Positions 22,101 to 33,729 of a stretch of 64,000 bases of DNA are shown piece by piece. The position numbers and the translations under genes are program-made. The notes beneath the pieces were generated by a model that was given only the letters and a program-made list of their open reading frames with translations, did not search any database and was not told where the DNA came from. Source of the DNA: Thalassia testudinum (Eukaryota; Streptophyta; Magnoliopsida; Alismatales; Hydrocharitaceae); contig JAZHRO010000002.1 of assembly GCA_037157565.1 (NCBI GenBank), positions 70,887,001 through 70,951,000 of the forward strand. Direction: 5' to 3'. Numbering within the stretch: position 1 is the first letter of the stretch; the number at the start of each line of letters is the position of its first letter.

Positions 22101-23212
22101 CGCTTCCAGTGCCAAAGTGGAAGTGGGAGAGCATCACCATGGACTTGGTGGTGGGCTTACCTGTTACCCAGCAAGGACACGACACTGTCTGGGTAATTGT
22201 GGACAGACTGACGAAGACGGCACGATTCCTGCCGATCCGAGTCACTTTGGGACCAGCACAGTTGGTAGAGAGGTATATCCGCGACGTGGTACGACTACAC
22301 GGAGTTCCGCGGGAGATCGTATCCGATCGGGATACCCGCTTTACGTCCCAGTTTTGGGCTGAGTTTCAGCTGGCCCTGGGGACGCGGTTGAGGTTTAGTA
22401 CAGCTTACCACCCCCAGAAGGACGGACAGTCCGAGCGCACGATACAGACACTTGAGGACCTTTTGCGTGCCTGTGTACTGGACTGGAGGGGCTCTTGGGA
22501 GGAACACCTGCCCTTGGAGGAGTTTGCATACAACAACAGTTATCACTCGAGCATCGGCATGGCTCCCTACGAGGCTCTGTACGGACAAAGGTGTACGGCA
22601 CCCTTGAGTTGGGTTGAGGTGGGGACCAAGTGGGAGGTTGGCCCCAGGTTGATCCGGTAGAGTCAGGAGGTATTCGAGTAGATCAATAGGCGACTCCGCA
22701 CTGTTAGGAGCAGACAGAACAGCTACGCGGATCGGAAACGCAGAGAGCTGCAGTTTGAGGTTGGGGACCACGTCATTCTCCGTGTTTCGCCCATGAAGGG
22801 CCTACAGCGGTTTGGGGTGAGAGGGAAGCTCGCGCCGAGGTTTGTGGGGCCCTTTGAGGTCCTGGAGCGGGTTGGACCCGTTGCTTACAGGCTTGCCCTC
22901 CCTCCGCAGCTTTCTGGTGTGCACGACGTGTTCCACGTGTCCAACCTCAGGAAGTACGTAGCCGATCCCAGTCACGTACTGAGTCACGAAAGCGTCGAGG
23001 TGGACGACAACCTGACCTACCCCGAATGACCAGTGCAGATTCTAGACTGAGCCGTCCGCAGTTTGAGACGAAAGCAAGTGCCCCTGGTAAAGGTTTTGTG
23101 GAGGAGCCAGCGGTACGAGGAGGCTACCTGGGAGCCTGAGGCGGCAATGCGGGAGCGGTACCCGAAACTCTTCACGGGTACGTATTTTCAGACCGGCTTC
23201 GATCCTCTTTGA
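19106..23212 (+). pseudogene. gag-pol: Chromovirus gag-pol polyprotein, one frame with nine nonsense codons
   Basis: A single frame of 1369 codons starts at the ATG at 19106 with a basic, Arg/Gly-rich gag N-terminus (MPRRGTRRVGRGRGRGRG). The capsid domain expected next is absent. A zinc knuckle follows (CYQCGQPGHIRRDY, last Cys replaced by Tyr). Then retropepsin ([10 protein letters not shown], about 19835-19870), RT ([15 protein letters not shown], and FIDDVLIYS near 20845), RNase H (TDTS near 21290, [10 protein letters not shown]), integrase (His-His-Cys-Cys finger; TMDLV, VSDRD and QSERTIQ carrying the DDE triad), GPF/Y-type tail (RFVGPFEVL) and a chromodomain remnant (RRKQVPLVKVLW, EEATWEPE). 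Nonsense codons begin at 19520, 19595, 21059, 21689, 21779, 22658, 22679, 23027 and 23048: six TAG, three TGA, no TAA. I see no frameshift. Confidence 0.93.
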
Positions 23213-23296
23213 GTTTGTTATGGTTATTATGACGTTTTTCCCGCACCCTAGTTAGCGCAAGTTTCGGAGACGAAACCTCCTTTGAGTTTGTTATAT

Positions 23297-25994
23297 TGTT
23301 ACGAACGCGCGGCTTCAGACGTCTGGGAGGTGGCCCAGACGTCAGACCAGACGTCTGGAACCCATTCCAGACGTCTGGGATTCGATTTTTTCGACACGAA
23401 CGGTTTCGTCTACGCGCCTGAGTGCGCAGACCTGCGGGCTCATCTCTCTCTCTCTTTTTCCCTTTCACCTGTGGCCGCAGGCTGCACCCTCTGTCCGCTC
23501 TCTCTCCTCCCCGCGCGGCTTTAAAACGCCACACCCCCTCCCTCACTCTCATCACCCCCGCCCCCTTCCTCTTCTCCTTCCAGCCGGTGCGCGAGAGCGA
23601 GCGCGAGTGAGCGGCGGCGGCGACAGCTGCGGCGGGTGCGAGAGGAGGTGCTGCGCGAGGGAGGAGACGTCGGCCGTGAGGGCTCGAGCCTGCCGGGGCA
23701 GCGGGAGTCGGCCGGCGGGGGCAGCGGATGCGGGGTGACGCGGGAGGCCTGCTACAGCACAAGCAGCAGGCGGACGAGTCGCGGCGCGGCCGAGCGTCGC
23801 GAGCGGAGGGCGAGTCGTGCCCTGGTTCTGGAATTTTCTCCAGAATCAGACGTCTGGGCTTACAACCAGACAGCGGGGAGGACGTGTGGAGGACTGTCCA
23901 GACGTCCGAAAGGTGAGTTATTTCCATCTTTCTTCCTCTTCTTCGACTGACCGTACTAAGAGAGAGAGGAAATGAGTACGCGCAGGTTCGGATTCGCCAT
24001 CCAGCACGAATCAGACGTCTGGCTGCAGTGGCAGACGACGGGAGCAACCTCCAAACGTCCGGGGTGACCATCGGACGTCTGGGAACTAGGCCAGATGCCC
24101 CCGCAGGCTTCTGGACATCTGAGAGACCACGCAGAGCAAAGGTAACCTCTGATCCACTTTTTAAGACGTCTGGAAGAGGTTCCAAACGTCTGATTTTGCA
24201 CTGTTTCGTCGTTTTCGACCCGTTTAGGGCCCGTTCGGAGCCCGTTTTCTGCGTTTCGAGTTGCGTGCTTTTCGGAATTTAATCCTCTACCCGTCTACAG
24301 TAGCTATATACTATTTTGAGAAACTCCTTGTGTTTGATCCTTGTGACATGACCCCGTTCCGTTGTAGTCTCGGGGGTTGCGGAGGCACGCGGGATTCCCG
24401 ACCACGCCCCCAGTACTCCTGTTGTAACCGGTACAGTGGCTTTTAAGTTTATTAGTATAATCTGTTAAATTATGGAATCATAAATAGAACCTAAGACATT
24501 GCATGAATCCTACAAATGTGAAACTAGAATGAATAGTAGATCCTAGGGTGTTGCATGAATCCTAGGGCTGGAAAACTAGATTGTATGATAGATCCTAGGG
24601 TATGGCATGAATCCTAGGATGGGAAGAACTAGTGGAATATATGAATACTGCAGTCTTGGAAAATGTGGAAAGGAAGTAATAGCTACCTGTAAATTGGTTT
24701 AACAGCTGCCTGTTATGAATAAATGAGCATGTTTGAGAATATGGGATGTATGAACGTGAAACTGGAAAGGTGAAACTTGAATGTGCTGAGTTAAAAGAAC
24801 TGGAACCCTACGGGAAATTAGGAGTGGAACTCCTGGAAAGAGAAAGGAATGGAACTGAGAAAGAAAGATGTGGTAGTGTGCTGTCTCCTGGGTATGTAGT
24901 ACCAAGGGAAGTACCTGTACCTGTTTAGTGCAGAGCGGAGCCAGCCGCCCCAGGGACCCGAGGTCAGGACTGGCCACTTTGTACCGACTTGCTGGCCCTT
25001 GTGTACCCAGTACCGAGGAGAGCTACTAGTGTACGGAGGTACTAGCGACCCCACGGGCCCCGGGGTTCTACTAGCCTCCTACACCGACTTGTTAGGCCCA
25101 CTGAGCAAACCAGGGTAGTCAGGCGAGGGTGCGCGGACTGTGGAGGGGCAAGGCCCCTGTTTGGTTACTGTGGAGGGGTTGGACCCCTGTTACTGAGAGG
25201 GCTCTGCCCTGTACTGGTTCTGTGCTGTGCTTTGGGCGCACCCGTTAACGAAAATGACTGACCGCGTGCTAGTGCGAGTTAGCTACCTGTGCGTTTATCA
25301 CGCGTGCCATAGTCACCGTTACGTCTGTCCGCGACCCTGGGGTGGTTGATTGAGAGTAGGATCACCACGAGGGACTCTCCCGGCCAGGAGAACACCACGT
25401 GCTACTTCTACTATTCAGAAAAGACTGCAATCAAGATCGTTCCCACGAGGAACATTCGAGATCAAGTGATGGATCTGAGAAATAGATAAATTGTGAGACA
25501 ATAGAAAGACGTAATTAAAGAAAGTAACAGAACATAACAGCTACTGTACACTCTACTGTTTCTTTTGTTTTAGTTGCCACTCTAGTCAGCGTTTTGCTGA
25601 CGTGTTACACTCGTTACCTTTCAGGACCAGGTGTTGAGCAGCCAGGGTCGGCGGCTGCAGAGGACGCTGGGCCGAGTAGGGTCCAGTAGAGTTACCACTG
25701 TTCTCTTGCACCTCTTTTTGTTCCACTGTAGTGAGTAGTTCTTGTTACCGCTGTACTTTTCTTTACCTGCAGTTCATTTTATGTTATGAATGTTGTTCTA
25801 CTGTTGTGGTGGTATATACTGTAGTGGTTTCTTTCCTTACTGCTGTATTTTCTTACTGTTAGTTATCTTCATACTGAATGTGGTTTATTTTACTGCTCTT
25901 TTGGTTACTTCCTCGTTGGATGACCAGGTCTTGGGATTAGTCGAGTCAGTCCGGTTCTCGTGTCTCGTAGGGACTCGGGAATCGGGTCGTTACA
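23297..25994 (+). repeat. 3' LTR of chromovirus
   Basis: 2698 bases, colinear with the 5' LTR, ending TTACA before the ACATG duplication. It has an extra CAGACGTCTGG unit at 23345-23370 and a small insertion near 24225 relative to the 5' LTR. Open frames across 23172-24185 on the minus strand are non-coding LTR sequence. Confidence 0.95.
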
Positions 25995-25999
25995 ACATG

Positions 26000-26948
26000 A
26001 AGGGCTGCTTCAATTCATTGAGTAGAAATATTCACATTACGTAATCTTAGAGTTAGTTAAAGTTGAAAGAGGCTATATGACTTCATTGAAGATGAAAAGT
26101 CGAACTATAGGCGATGGAGATGGTAAACTCGACCGATCAAAGCAATTTCAGTAGAGACCTCCATAAGATATTCAACAAGTAAACAACACCTTCAACAACA
26201 CCATAAAAACCCCAAGGAGGTAAAAATGAAACCACCTCATCAAAAATCAATGAGGTAAACAAATTTGTATCCAACCTAACAGAAAGCAGAAATCATAGGT
26301 AATTATTTTTTGTGGAAGGAACCAACGCGACGAAGCTTTGCTATCTATATGAAAGTAGAGCACAAGACAAAGAAGAATTTTTATGTGAAGAGGAGATAAA
26401 GCAGCACAAGAACAATTCAACCACAAAAAGAAAAAGCACGGCAACAACTTCAACTAAAGAATATCGCAGGACAATAAAAATAAAATCAAGCAAATTGAAT
26501 TTTAAGCACAACTTGAATATTATATGGAAACTAACAATAAGAATTTAGCAATAAAGTTTCATATAAACTTAGAACCTAACTTTTTGTGCCCAAAAAAATC
26601 CCAGATTAAACAGTAATAAATTTAAGACCAATTTCGGATGTCGAAAAGCATAAAATGCTTCAAACTTAATCTGAAATACCTTATAACCTAAGAAATAACA
26701 TTGCTTCAGATAAGTACCTGATTTTTGGCAATTTAAGTTGCTAGGAGACAAGAAGAAACAATAGATGCAGCAAAACACGAACCAAAAAGTAATGGAAAGT
26801 AGGAACAGAACCCCAACATCAGCAAGACTTCAAACAAACAGCACCATTAATAATGGAAAATAGGAAAATACAAATAGATACAGCACCATCAACCACAACT
26901 TTAGTAAAATAGGAACAAAACTTCGACAACAATGGAAAACTTGACTGA
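26000..26948. repeat. Diverged duplicated segment, right copy
   Basis: About 26018-26410 repeats the 15455-15800 segment. Separately, the block 26100-26210 (GACCGATCAAAGCAATTTCAG to CCTTCAACAACACC) recurs at about 26938-27022. AT-rich; no gene recognised. Confidence 0.6.
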
Positions 26949-27044
26949 TCAAAGCAACTTCAGTAGTGACCTCCACCTCCATACCACATTCAACAAGCAA
27001 ACAACACCTTCAACAACACCAAAAAAACCTGAAATAAATGCATG

Positions 27045-27737
27045 TAAAAAAGTAAGTACCCGCCTCCTCTGGTCCTGCCACGTCTGGGGAAAGTACTGCT
27101 CGCAGAAGAGGGTGACGAACTGGTCCGACGTCGGCTCGTCCCTCTCCTGTCCCCGAACCGCCCTCCACCACCTGTGTGCCGCACTCTCCAGCTGGTACGT
27201 GGCAAAGGCCACACGGCACTCCACCGGGGGGCGAAGGGTGTCGAAAATCTTCTCCAGCTGCTCAAGCCAATCCTCTGCCTCGGTCGGGTCCTCATCCCCC
27301 TTGAAGAAGGGGGGCTTCAGCTTCCGGAACTGCCCGAAGAGCTCGAAGTGGCACTGTAGGGGAGGTGCTGGTGCACCTCCAGGCGAAGGTGCCTCGTGCA
27401 CGGAAGTATCGGAGGAAGGTGGGGGTTGCGGCGGCCCATCCTCTCCCCCGTGTCCAGCGCCTCATCCGTCGAGTGGTCCCACAGAGGACTCCCCCTCCGC
27501 AGCCCCAGGGTGAGGCGCTTAGGGCGGTGGGTGGAGCTCCTCTCGTACAATGTCACGTATCAGCCGGGCGAGGTCCTGGGCCTGGACGCCCGGGAGTAGT
27601 GGCTGGTCCACTGGGGTGTCGGCAACGGCACGCCCACCTCGCCGACCTCGTCCTCGGCCACTCCCGCGGCCCGCCTCACTGGTCCCACGACGAGGCATCT
27701 CCTGCAAGGAGACGCGAAACAAAACGGAACACGTCAC
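27045..27737 (-). pseudogene. gag: Chromovirus gag fragment with capsid domain
   Basis: Starts at an ATG at 27737 (MPRRGTSEAGRGSGRG), homologous to the start of the full-length copy's gag, with LARLIRDIVREELHPPP matching LVQLIREVVREEF there. After a frameshift near 27450 the capsid segment follows: CHFELFGQFRKLKPPFFKG, DWLEQLEKIFDTL and a Trp-Trp motif (AAHRWWRAVRG), typical of the Retrotrans_gag domain of plant gypsy elements. It ends at the truncation just after QYFPQTWQDQRR, before the zinc knuckle. The frame then continues into unrelated flanking DNA. Confidence 0.85.
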
Positions 27738-27861
27738 TACGGAACGATACCGAACAGAAATGTCTAAGAGCTCATGTCAAAAGATATGTTGTGGTGGCTA
27801 CTCTAGTTATAGACATGTGAATTGGTTATTTTCCAGTCAGTTGATTCACTTCTCGGGACGA

Positions 27862-27877
27862 CCTTGCTCTGATACCA
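27862..27877 (-). other. Primer-binding site of truncated copy
   Basis: Reverse complement reads TGGTATCAGAGCAAGG, identical to the site at 18927, 3 bases from the LTR edge. Confidence 0.93.
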
Positions 27878-27880
27878 TCT

Positions 27881-30595
27881 TGTAACGACCCGATTCCCAA
27901 GTCCCTACGAGACACGAGAACCGGACCGACTCGACTAATCCCAAGACCTAGTCATCCAACGAAGAAGTAACCAAAAGAGCAGTAAAATAAACCACATTCA
28001 ACATGAATATAACTAACAGTAAGGAAATACAGCAGTAAAGAAAGAAACCACTACAGTATATACCACCGCAACAGTAGAACAACATTCATAACATAATATG
28101 AACTGCAGGTAAAGAAAAGTACAGCGGAAACAAGAACTACTCACTATGACGGAACAAAAAGAGGTACAAGAGAACAGTGGTAACTCTACTGGACCCTACT
28201 CGGCCCAGCGTCCTCTGCAGCCGCTAACCCTGGCTGCTCAACACCTGGTCCTGAAAGGTAACGAGTGTAACACGTCAGCAAAACGCTGAGTAGAGTGGCA
28301 GTTAAACTAAAGAAACAGTAAAGTGTACAGTAGCTGTTTTAAATTTTCTTTCTTCCTTTATTTACGTCTTTCTATTGTTTCACAATTTATCTATTTCTCA
28401 GATCCTTCACTTGATCTCGAATGTTCCTCGTGGGAATGATCTTGATTGCAGTCTTTTCCGAACAGTAGAAGTAGCACGTGGTGCTCTCCTGGCCGGGAGA
28501 GTCCCCCGTGGTGATCCTACTCTCAGTCAACCACCCCAAGGTCACTGACAGACGTAACGGTGACTACGGCACGCGCGGTAAACCCACGGGTAGCTAACCA
28601 GCACTGGCACGCGGTCAGTCGTTTATGTTAACGGGTGCGCCCAAAGCACAGCACGGAACCAGTACAGGGCAGAGCCCTCTCAGTAACAGGGGTCCAACCC
28701 CTCCACAGTAACCAAACAGGGGCCTTGCCCCTCCACAGTCCGCGCACCCTGGCCTGACTACCCTGGTTTGCCCCAGCGGGCCTAACAAGTCGATGTGGGA
28801 GGCTAGCAGAACCCCGGGGCCCGTGGGGTAGCTAGTACCTTCCTACACTAGTAGCTCTCCTCGGTACTACGTACACGAGGGCCAGCAAGTCGGTACAGAG
28901 TGGCCAGTCCTAACCCCGGGTCCCTGGGGCGGCTGGCTCCGCTCTGCACTAAACAGGGGGGACAGTCGCTCTCTTTGGTACTCTGTACTCAAGGGCCAGC
29001 TCACCTTCCCAATTCTATTCTCTTCACTTTCCAGGAGTTCTACTCCTAATTCCCCGTAGGGTTCCAGCTCTTTTAACTCAGAACATCCAGGTTTCACTTT
29101 CCAGTTTCACGTTCTTACAATCCCTATTCTCAATCACGTTTATTTATTCATAACAGGCAGCTGTTAATTCAATTCACAGGCAGCTAGTATTTTCTTTCCA
29201 CATTTTCCAAGACTGCAGTATTCATGCATTCCACTAGTTTTCCCATCCTAGGATTCATGCCATATCCTAGGATCTATCATACAATCTAGTTTTCCAGCCC
29301 TAGGATTCATGCAACACCCTAGGAATCTACCATTCAATCTATTTCTCATTCCTAGGATTCATGCAATGTCCTAGGTTCTATTTATGGTTTCATAATTTAA
29401 CAGATTATACTTAAAGCCACTCTACCAGGTACAATAGGAGTAATGGGGGCGTGGTCGGGAATTCCGCGTGCCTCCGCGACCCCCGAGACTGCAACGAAAC
29501 GGGGTCCTATCACAAGGATCAAACACAAGGAACTTCTCAAAACAGTATACAGCTACTGTAGACAGGTAGAGGATGTAATTCCGAAAAGAACGCAACTCAA
29601 AATGCGGAAAACGGAGCCCGAACGGGCCCGAAACGGGTCGAAAACGACGAAACAGTGTAAAATCAGACGTCTGGAACTTCTTCCAGACGTCTTAAAAAGT
29701 GGATCAGGGAATTATCTCGCTCTGCGTGGCTCTCAGACGTCCAGAAGCCTGTGGGGGCGTCTGGCCTAGTTCCCAAACGTCCGATGGTCACCCAGGACGT
29801 CTGGAAGTCGTTCCCGCCGTCTGGCACTGGAGCCAGACGTCTGATTCGCGTTGGATGGCGAACCACCGAACCTGCGCGTACCCATCTCTCTCTCTCAGTA
29901 CGGTCAGTCGAAGAAAAGGAAGAAGACAGAAATAACTCACCGTTCAGACGCCTGGACAGTCTTCCAGACGTCGTGCCCGTCGTCTGGCTATCAGCCCAGA
30001 CGTCTGATTCTGGAAAAGTTTCCAGAACCAGGGCGCCACTCGCCCTCTGCTCGCGACGCCCGGCCGCACCGCGAGTACTCCGCCTGCTGCTCGAGCTGCA
30101 GCAGTCCTCCCGCGTCGCTCCACGCCAGCTGCGCCCCCCGCCGGCCGGCCCTAGCAGCCCCAGCGAGCTCGCCCTCATGGCCAAGCGCTTCCTCCCCCGC
30201 GCAGCACCTCCTCCCGCACCCGCCGCGGCTGTCGCCGCCGCCGCTGCACCCTCGCGCTCGCTCTCGCGTACGCTCTCGCGCACTGGCTGAAGGAGAAGAG
30301 GAAGGAGGCGGAGGTGACGGGAGTGAGGGAGAGGCGTGGCCCTTTTAAGGCCACGCGAGGAAGAGAGAGAGAGAGAGAGAGAGCGGACAGCGCTGTGCCT
30401 GCGGTCGTAGGAGGAGAGAGGGAAAAAGAGAGAGGAAGACGGTTGCGGGTCTGCGCACGCCTGCGCACAGACGCAGTCCCGCGTGCCACCGAAAATAGAT
30501 CCCAGACGTCTGGAAGTGGTTCCAGACGTCTGGCCAGACGTCTGGGACACCTCTCAGATGTCTTAAAAAAAAACGCCTTCGGTGCGTTCGTAACA
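27881..30595 (-). repeat. LTR of truncated chromovirus copy
   Basis: 2715 bases; on the minus strand it begins TGTTACGAACG (30595) and ends TTACA (27881). It carries the same palindrome clusters, TATA-like TTTTAAGG, CCTAGG units, triple hairpin and splice-like acceptor as the other LTRs. Confidence 0.93.
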
Positions 30596-31280
30596 GTTAT
30601 TATTGAATTTTGTTTTTATTTGTATTAGGAGTGGGCTAGTATGAGGTAGATGTGATGGGTGTAAGTGAGTTAGTAGAGATATATATAATTGTTTTGGGAT
30701 AGATATAATGGATGGTTGTGGACATGATAAATGAAGAATAAAACTTGTGCACTATTTATGTACTATAATGGTAACTAGTATCATATAAAGATAAAACCCC
30801 CTTTTAACACCACGCCAAATGGAGCCTTAGGGCCTCTGTGCGTTGAGAAAGGGGTCGACAGAGGGCGGTGGTGTGCGTGGGGATCGTATGAGACATTGTG
30901 TGAGTGGTGTGCAATGTGTGTTGAGATCTGTTGCTGCCATGGGGTGGTCTGCGGGTAAGGGGAGAAAAATGGGAGTGAGAGATGGGCATGGTTATGGGAA
31001 AAATAAAAATAAAGAGATTGGTGTTGAGTTCGGTGAAAGAGAGAAAAGTTAAGGAAGGAGGGTACGATGGTTGGGATTTAATGCGGATAAAAATAGAATC
31101 TCAACTAAGACCTTGCAATTAAAATAAATACTCGGGAGTATTTGTGTACATTACACATTATGAAATACACTAAATATATGTAAATCTACATTCTAATGCA
31201 TGCATTTATTTTATATCTAAGTGCAAATATTAATACAATCTAAAATACAGAGACCCACAAACTTAGGCTTATAAATAGTC
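30596..31280. other. AT-rich then G-rich spacer, possible Harbinger edges
   Basis: No gene. Around 30828-30830 a TTA is flanked on the left by a sequence ending CCAAATGGAGCC and on the right by GGGCCTCTGTGCG. Each is reminiscent of PIF/Harbinger TIRs, but no partner was found. Confidence 0.3.
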
Positions 31281-31292
31281 TATTGAAATGGA

Positions 31293-31465
31293 CTCATCAC
31301 CTGCTTTGTTGGACAAAGGATTTGCCTGCCTCTAATGGGCAGTAGGTATTATTGAATCACTTTGTTGGCAGGGGGTTCGCCCACCTCAAATGGCCATTTA
31401 GCACTGTCAGATCACTTTGTTAAGCAAAGGATCTACCTACCTCAAGTGACCAATCAACATTTATT
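31293..31465. repeat. Short tandem array, unit about 57 bases
   Basis: Three imperfect units sharing ATCAC..TTTGTTGG, AAAGGAT.TGCCTACCTC and AA(T/G)GGCCA-type words. The units differ by many substitutions, so the array is old. Confidence 0.65.
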
Positions 31466-32412
31466 ATTTGCCTTAGGCTCTTATTTCACTCTTGGGCTTA
31501 TATCTGTGGGCCTTTATAGACCAATGTAGGCCTCCTTTTAGTTGGACTTTTAGGATAACTTTTCCGTCCTCATTAGTTATCCCTACTCTCAGTTATGTTA
31601 TACTAACGAAGAGAATATGAACATATTTTTATCTCTTGTGTTGCTCTTAGCACTAGGCCCATAGGTACCTTTCAAGTAGGTGGTTGCTTAGGTGGGGGAT
31701 AAAAACACTTAGGGGATTTATTTTTGCTCTCAAGGACATGTGGAGGTGCATCTGGGCCTTTCTTTTGGCAGTTTGTTTCCACATACCTGGGCTTTGAATT
31801 GTCCTTTTTTGAGCAGCGATTTATTTTGCCAAATTTGGACTGGTCGTAGCCAACCACCACCTCGCACTTTTCACTTGTTGCGGGGACATGCAGATGATGT
31901 GGGCATCATCATTACAGAATCATCCTCGAAGATATGGGGGTGACATGCCAATTCCTTATTTGTTGGGAGGCAAACTACCACACTGAGATATATTTAGGGT
32001 TTAGGGTTTAGGGGTTAGAGGTATATTAACATTTAATGCTGATGCGACATAATATTAGGGATTGTTTTGCACCCTTTCATCAACTCCCATCTCACACTAT
32101 AAATAATGAGTTGGTAGGTAGTAAATACACATTTACCGCAATTAACAGTAAAGCGCTCTTGGTCTGGTGCCAGTATCCGACTGATCTTCTCTTGCTTTCA
32201 ACTGTATCATTTGGAAGAAAGAGCTTAGAGGTATGTCGAACCTTGTAGGGAAAGGTGAGTCGACCACTTCCTCTATTGTCTTGGCAATGGGCACTCTTAC
32301 CCTGTATACTTTCAATTCTGCTTTCTGTAGTCGATTTAGTGTGAGTCAATTCCTAGAGTGCCATAACTTAGGTTATGTAAGCTTCAAGGTTCCAAGTAAG
32401 AACCTTCTCAAT
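31466..32412. other. Spacer with interstitial telomere-like repeat
   Basis: Contains TTTAGGGTTTAGGGTTTAGGG at 31993-32013, three copies of the plant telomere unit. No gene recognised elsewhere in the stretch. Confidence 0.55.
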
Positions 32413-33110
32413 GTATTCCTCTTACGTTATTTCTGTTAGACTTACATTTGATAATAGATAAAAAAATTATCTGTATTAGTTTATTGTTACTATTTGATTT
32501 CTCATAAATATTATAAATTGTTAATTATTTTGGCATTTATATTATAGTGAAATTACACAAGCACCTTTATACTAAATATATATGATTAAACATGTTTATA
32601 AGGATATAATAAATATATTTTTATTACTTATATTATTCTGATTCCTAATCTTTGATGTATTCCTATTATGTTATTTATGTTAAACTTAAATATGGTAATA
32701 GATAAAAAAAATTATTTGTATTAGTTTATAATTACTATTTGCTTTTTCATAAATATTATAAATTGTTAATTATTTTAACATTTATACTAAATATATATTA
32801 TCAAGCATGTTTAGATGCATAGTTTACAAGGATACAATAAATCTACTTTTATTGCATATATCGCTCTAATTCAAAATCTTTTATGCATTCCTACTGTGTT
32901 GTTTACGCTAGACTTGCATATATGATAATAAATAAAAAGATATTTGTATTACTTTATTGTTATTATTTGGAGTCTCATACTTATTATAATAAATGTGCCT
33001 CCAACATTTTTCTTTCCTATAAACTTCAAATCACCTCAAATTGTTTACACATATGTAAGTTTTATTTTTCGGAGCATTAACACTTTAATTGGCTTAAAAA
33101 TTTATATTCC
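32413..33110. repeat. AT-rich tandem array, unit about 235 bases
   Basis: Three units beginning at 32413, 32657 and 32885, each opening G(T/C)ATTCCT followed by GTTATTT and TAATAGATAAAAA-like text, then TTTGTATTAGTTTAT. The third unit is shortened. Confidence 0.75.
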
Positions 33111-33111
33111 T

Positions 33112-33555
33112 TTTTATTTTCTAAAAATTTTAAACTTATCATTGCTTAGAGTACAAAACTTATGTTTTACTCGCTAATTACAAGAAAGATCCTATTTTCT
33201 ACGCAAAAATTATTGCGAGATCTTAATTGTCCTATAAATTTCTTTGAATTGATTTCCTTTTTTATTTTTATTTAAAATTTTAAACATATCTTTGCCTAGA
33301 GTACAAAACATATATTTTACTCACAAATTTCAAAAAGACATTTTTTATGCAAACTTGCAGTGAGATCCTAATTAACCTATAAATTTATTGAAATTTATTT
33401 TCCTTTTTGTTTTCATTTAAAATCTTAAACATACCATTACCTAGAGTACAAAACATATATTTTACTCGCTAATTGCAAGAAAATCATATTTTTATGCAAA
33501 AAATGCAGCAAGACCCCTAATTAGCTTATAAATTTATTGAAATTTATGTGACTTT
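33112..33555. repeat. AT-rich tandem array, unit about 146 bases
   Basis: Three units at about 33112, 33258 and 33405, each containing TTTTAAAC.TATC, AGAGTACAAAAC.TAT and a conserved AAATTTATTG-like end. It directly follows the 235-base array but has a different unit. Confidence 0.75.
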
Positions 33556-33700
33556 GCATATCAAAATGTTTTGGTTATAGTTTTTAGAGGACTTTCTTGT
33601 CAATATTACTAAATATCTCTTTAACTTTTTTCTACAAATTTCATAAAATCTTTGCTTTTATACTATTAGTCTAAATTGTGCTACATAATACATTCTCATA

Positions 33701-33729
33701 TCCATGCAAAGCATGAGGTTAAATGCTAA
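33701..33729 (+). mobile_element. Possible Helitron 3' terminus
   Basis: A short hairpin CATGC-AAA-GCATG is followed 10 bases later by CTAA and then T, the arrangement of a Helitron 3' end (hairpin, CTRR, insertion into A/T). No 5' TC end or helicase was found, so this is tentative. Confidence 0.3.

Larger units (their letters stand above)
16254..25994 (+). mobile_element. Full-length Ty3/gypsy chromovirus, Tekay/Del-like
   Basis: Bounded by direct 5-bp duplications ACATG (16249-16253 and 25995-25999). Two long LTRs begin TGTTA and end TTACA. The 9.7-kb interior order is PBS, gag with zinc knuckle, protease, RT, RNase H, integrase with GPF/Y-type tail, chromodomain remnant. The RT and integrase motifs, long LTRs and C-terminal chromodomain point to the Tekay/Del branch of plant chromoviruses. 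No clear polypurine tract precedes the 3' LTR: the last bases read CCTTTGAGTTTGTTATAT. The gag capsid region is missing and gag-pol carries nine nonsense codons, so this copy is not autonomous. Confidence 0.95.
27040..30595 (-). mobile_element. Truncated chromovirus copy: LTR, PBS and partial gag
   Basis: Same family as the 16254 element, in the opposite orientation. It comprises one LTR, a primer-binding site and a gag portion, then stops abruptly near 27045. Pol and the other LTR are missing, so no target duplication can be tested. It retains the gag capsid segment that the full-length copy has lost. Confidence 0.88.

Noticed and set aside
23212..23296. A polypurine tract for the chromovirus
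   Set aside because: The bases before the 3' LTR are T-rich with no purine run; I report its absence and do not force a site.
11913..30827. A single second Harbinger element ending at the TTA near 30828
   Set aside because: The right terminus (GGCTCCATTTGGCG on the minus strand) matches the left one (GGGTTAGTTTACAG) at only about half of positions, so I do not join them.
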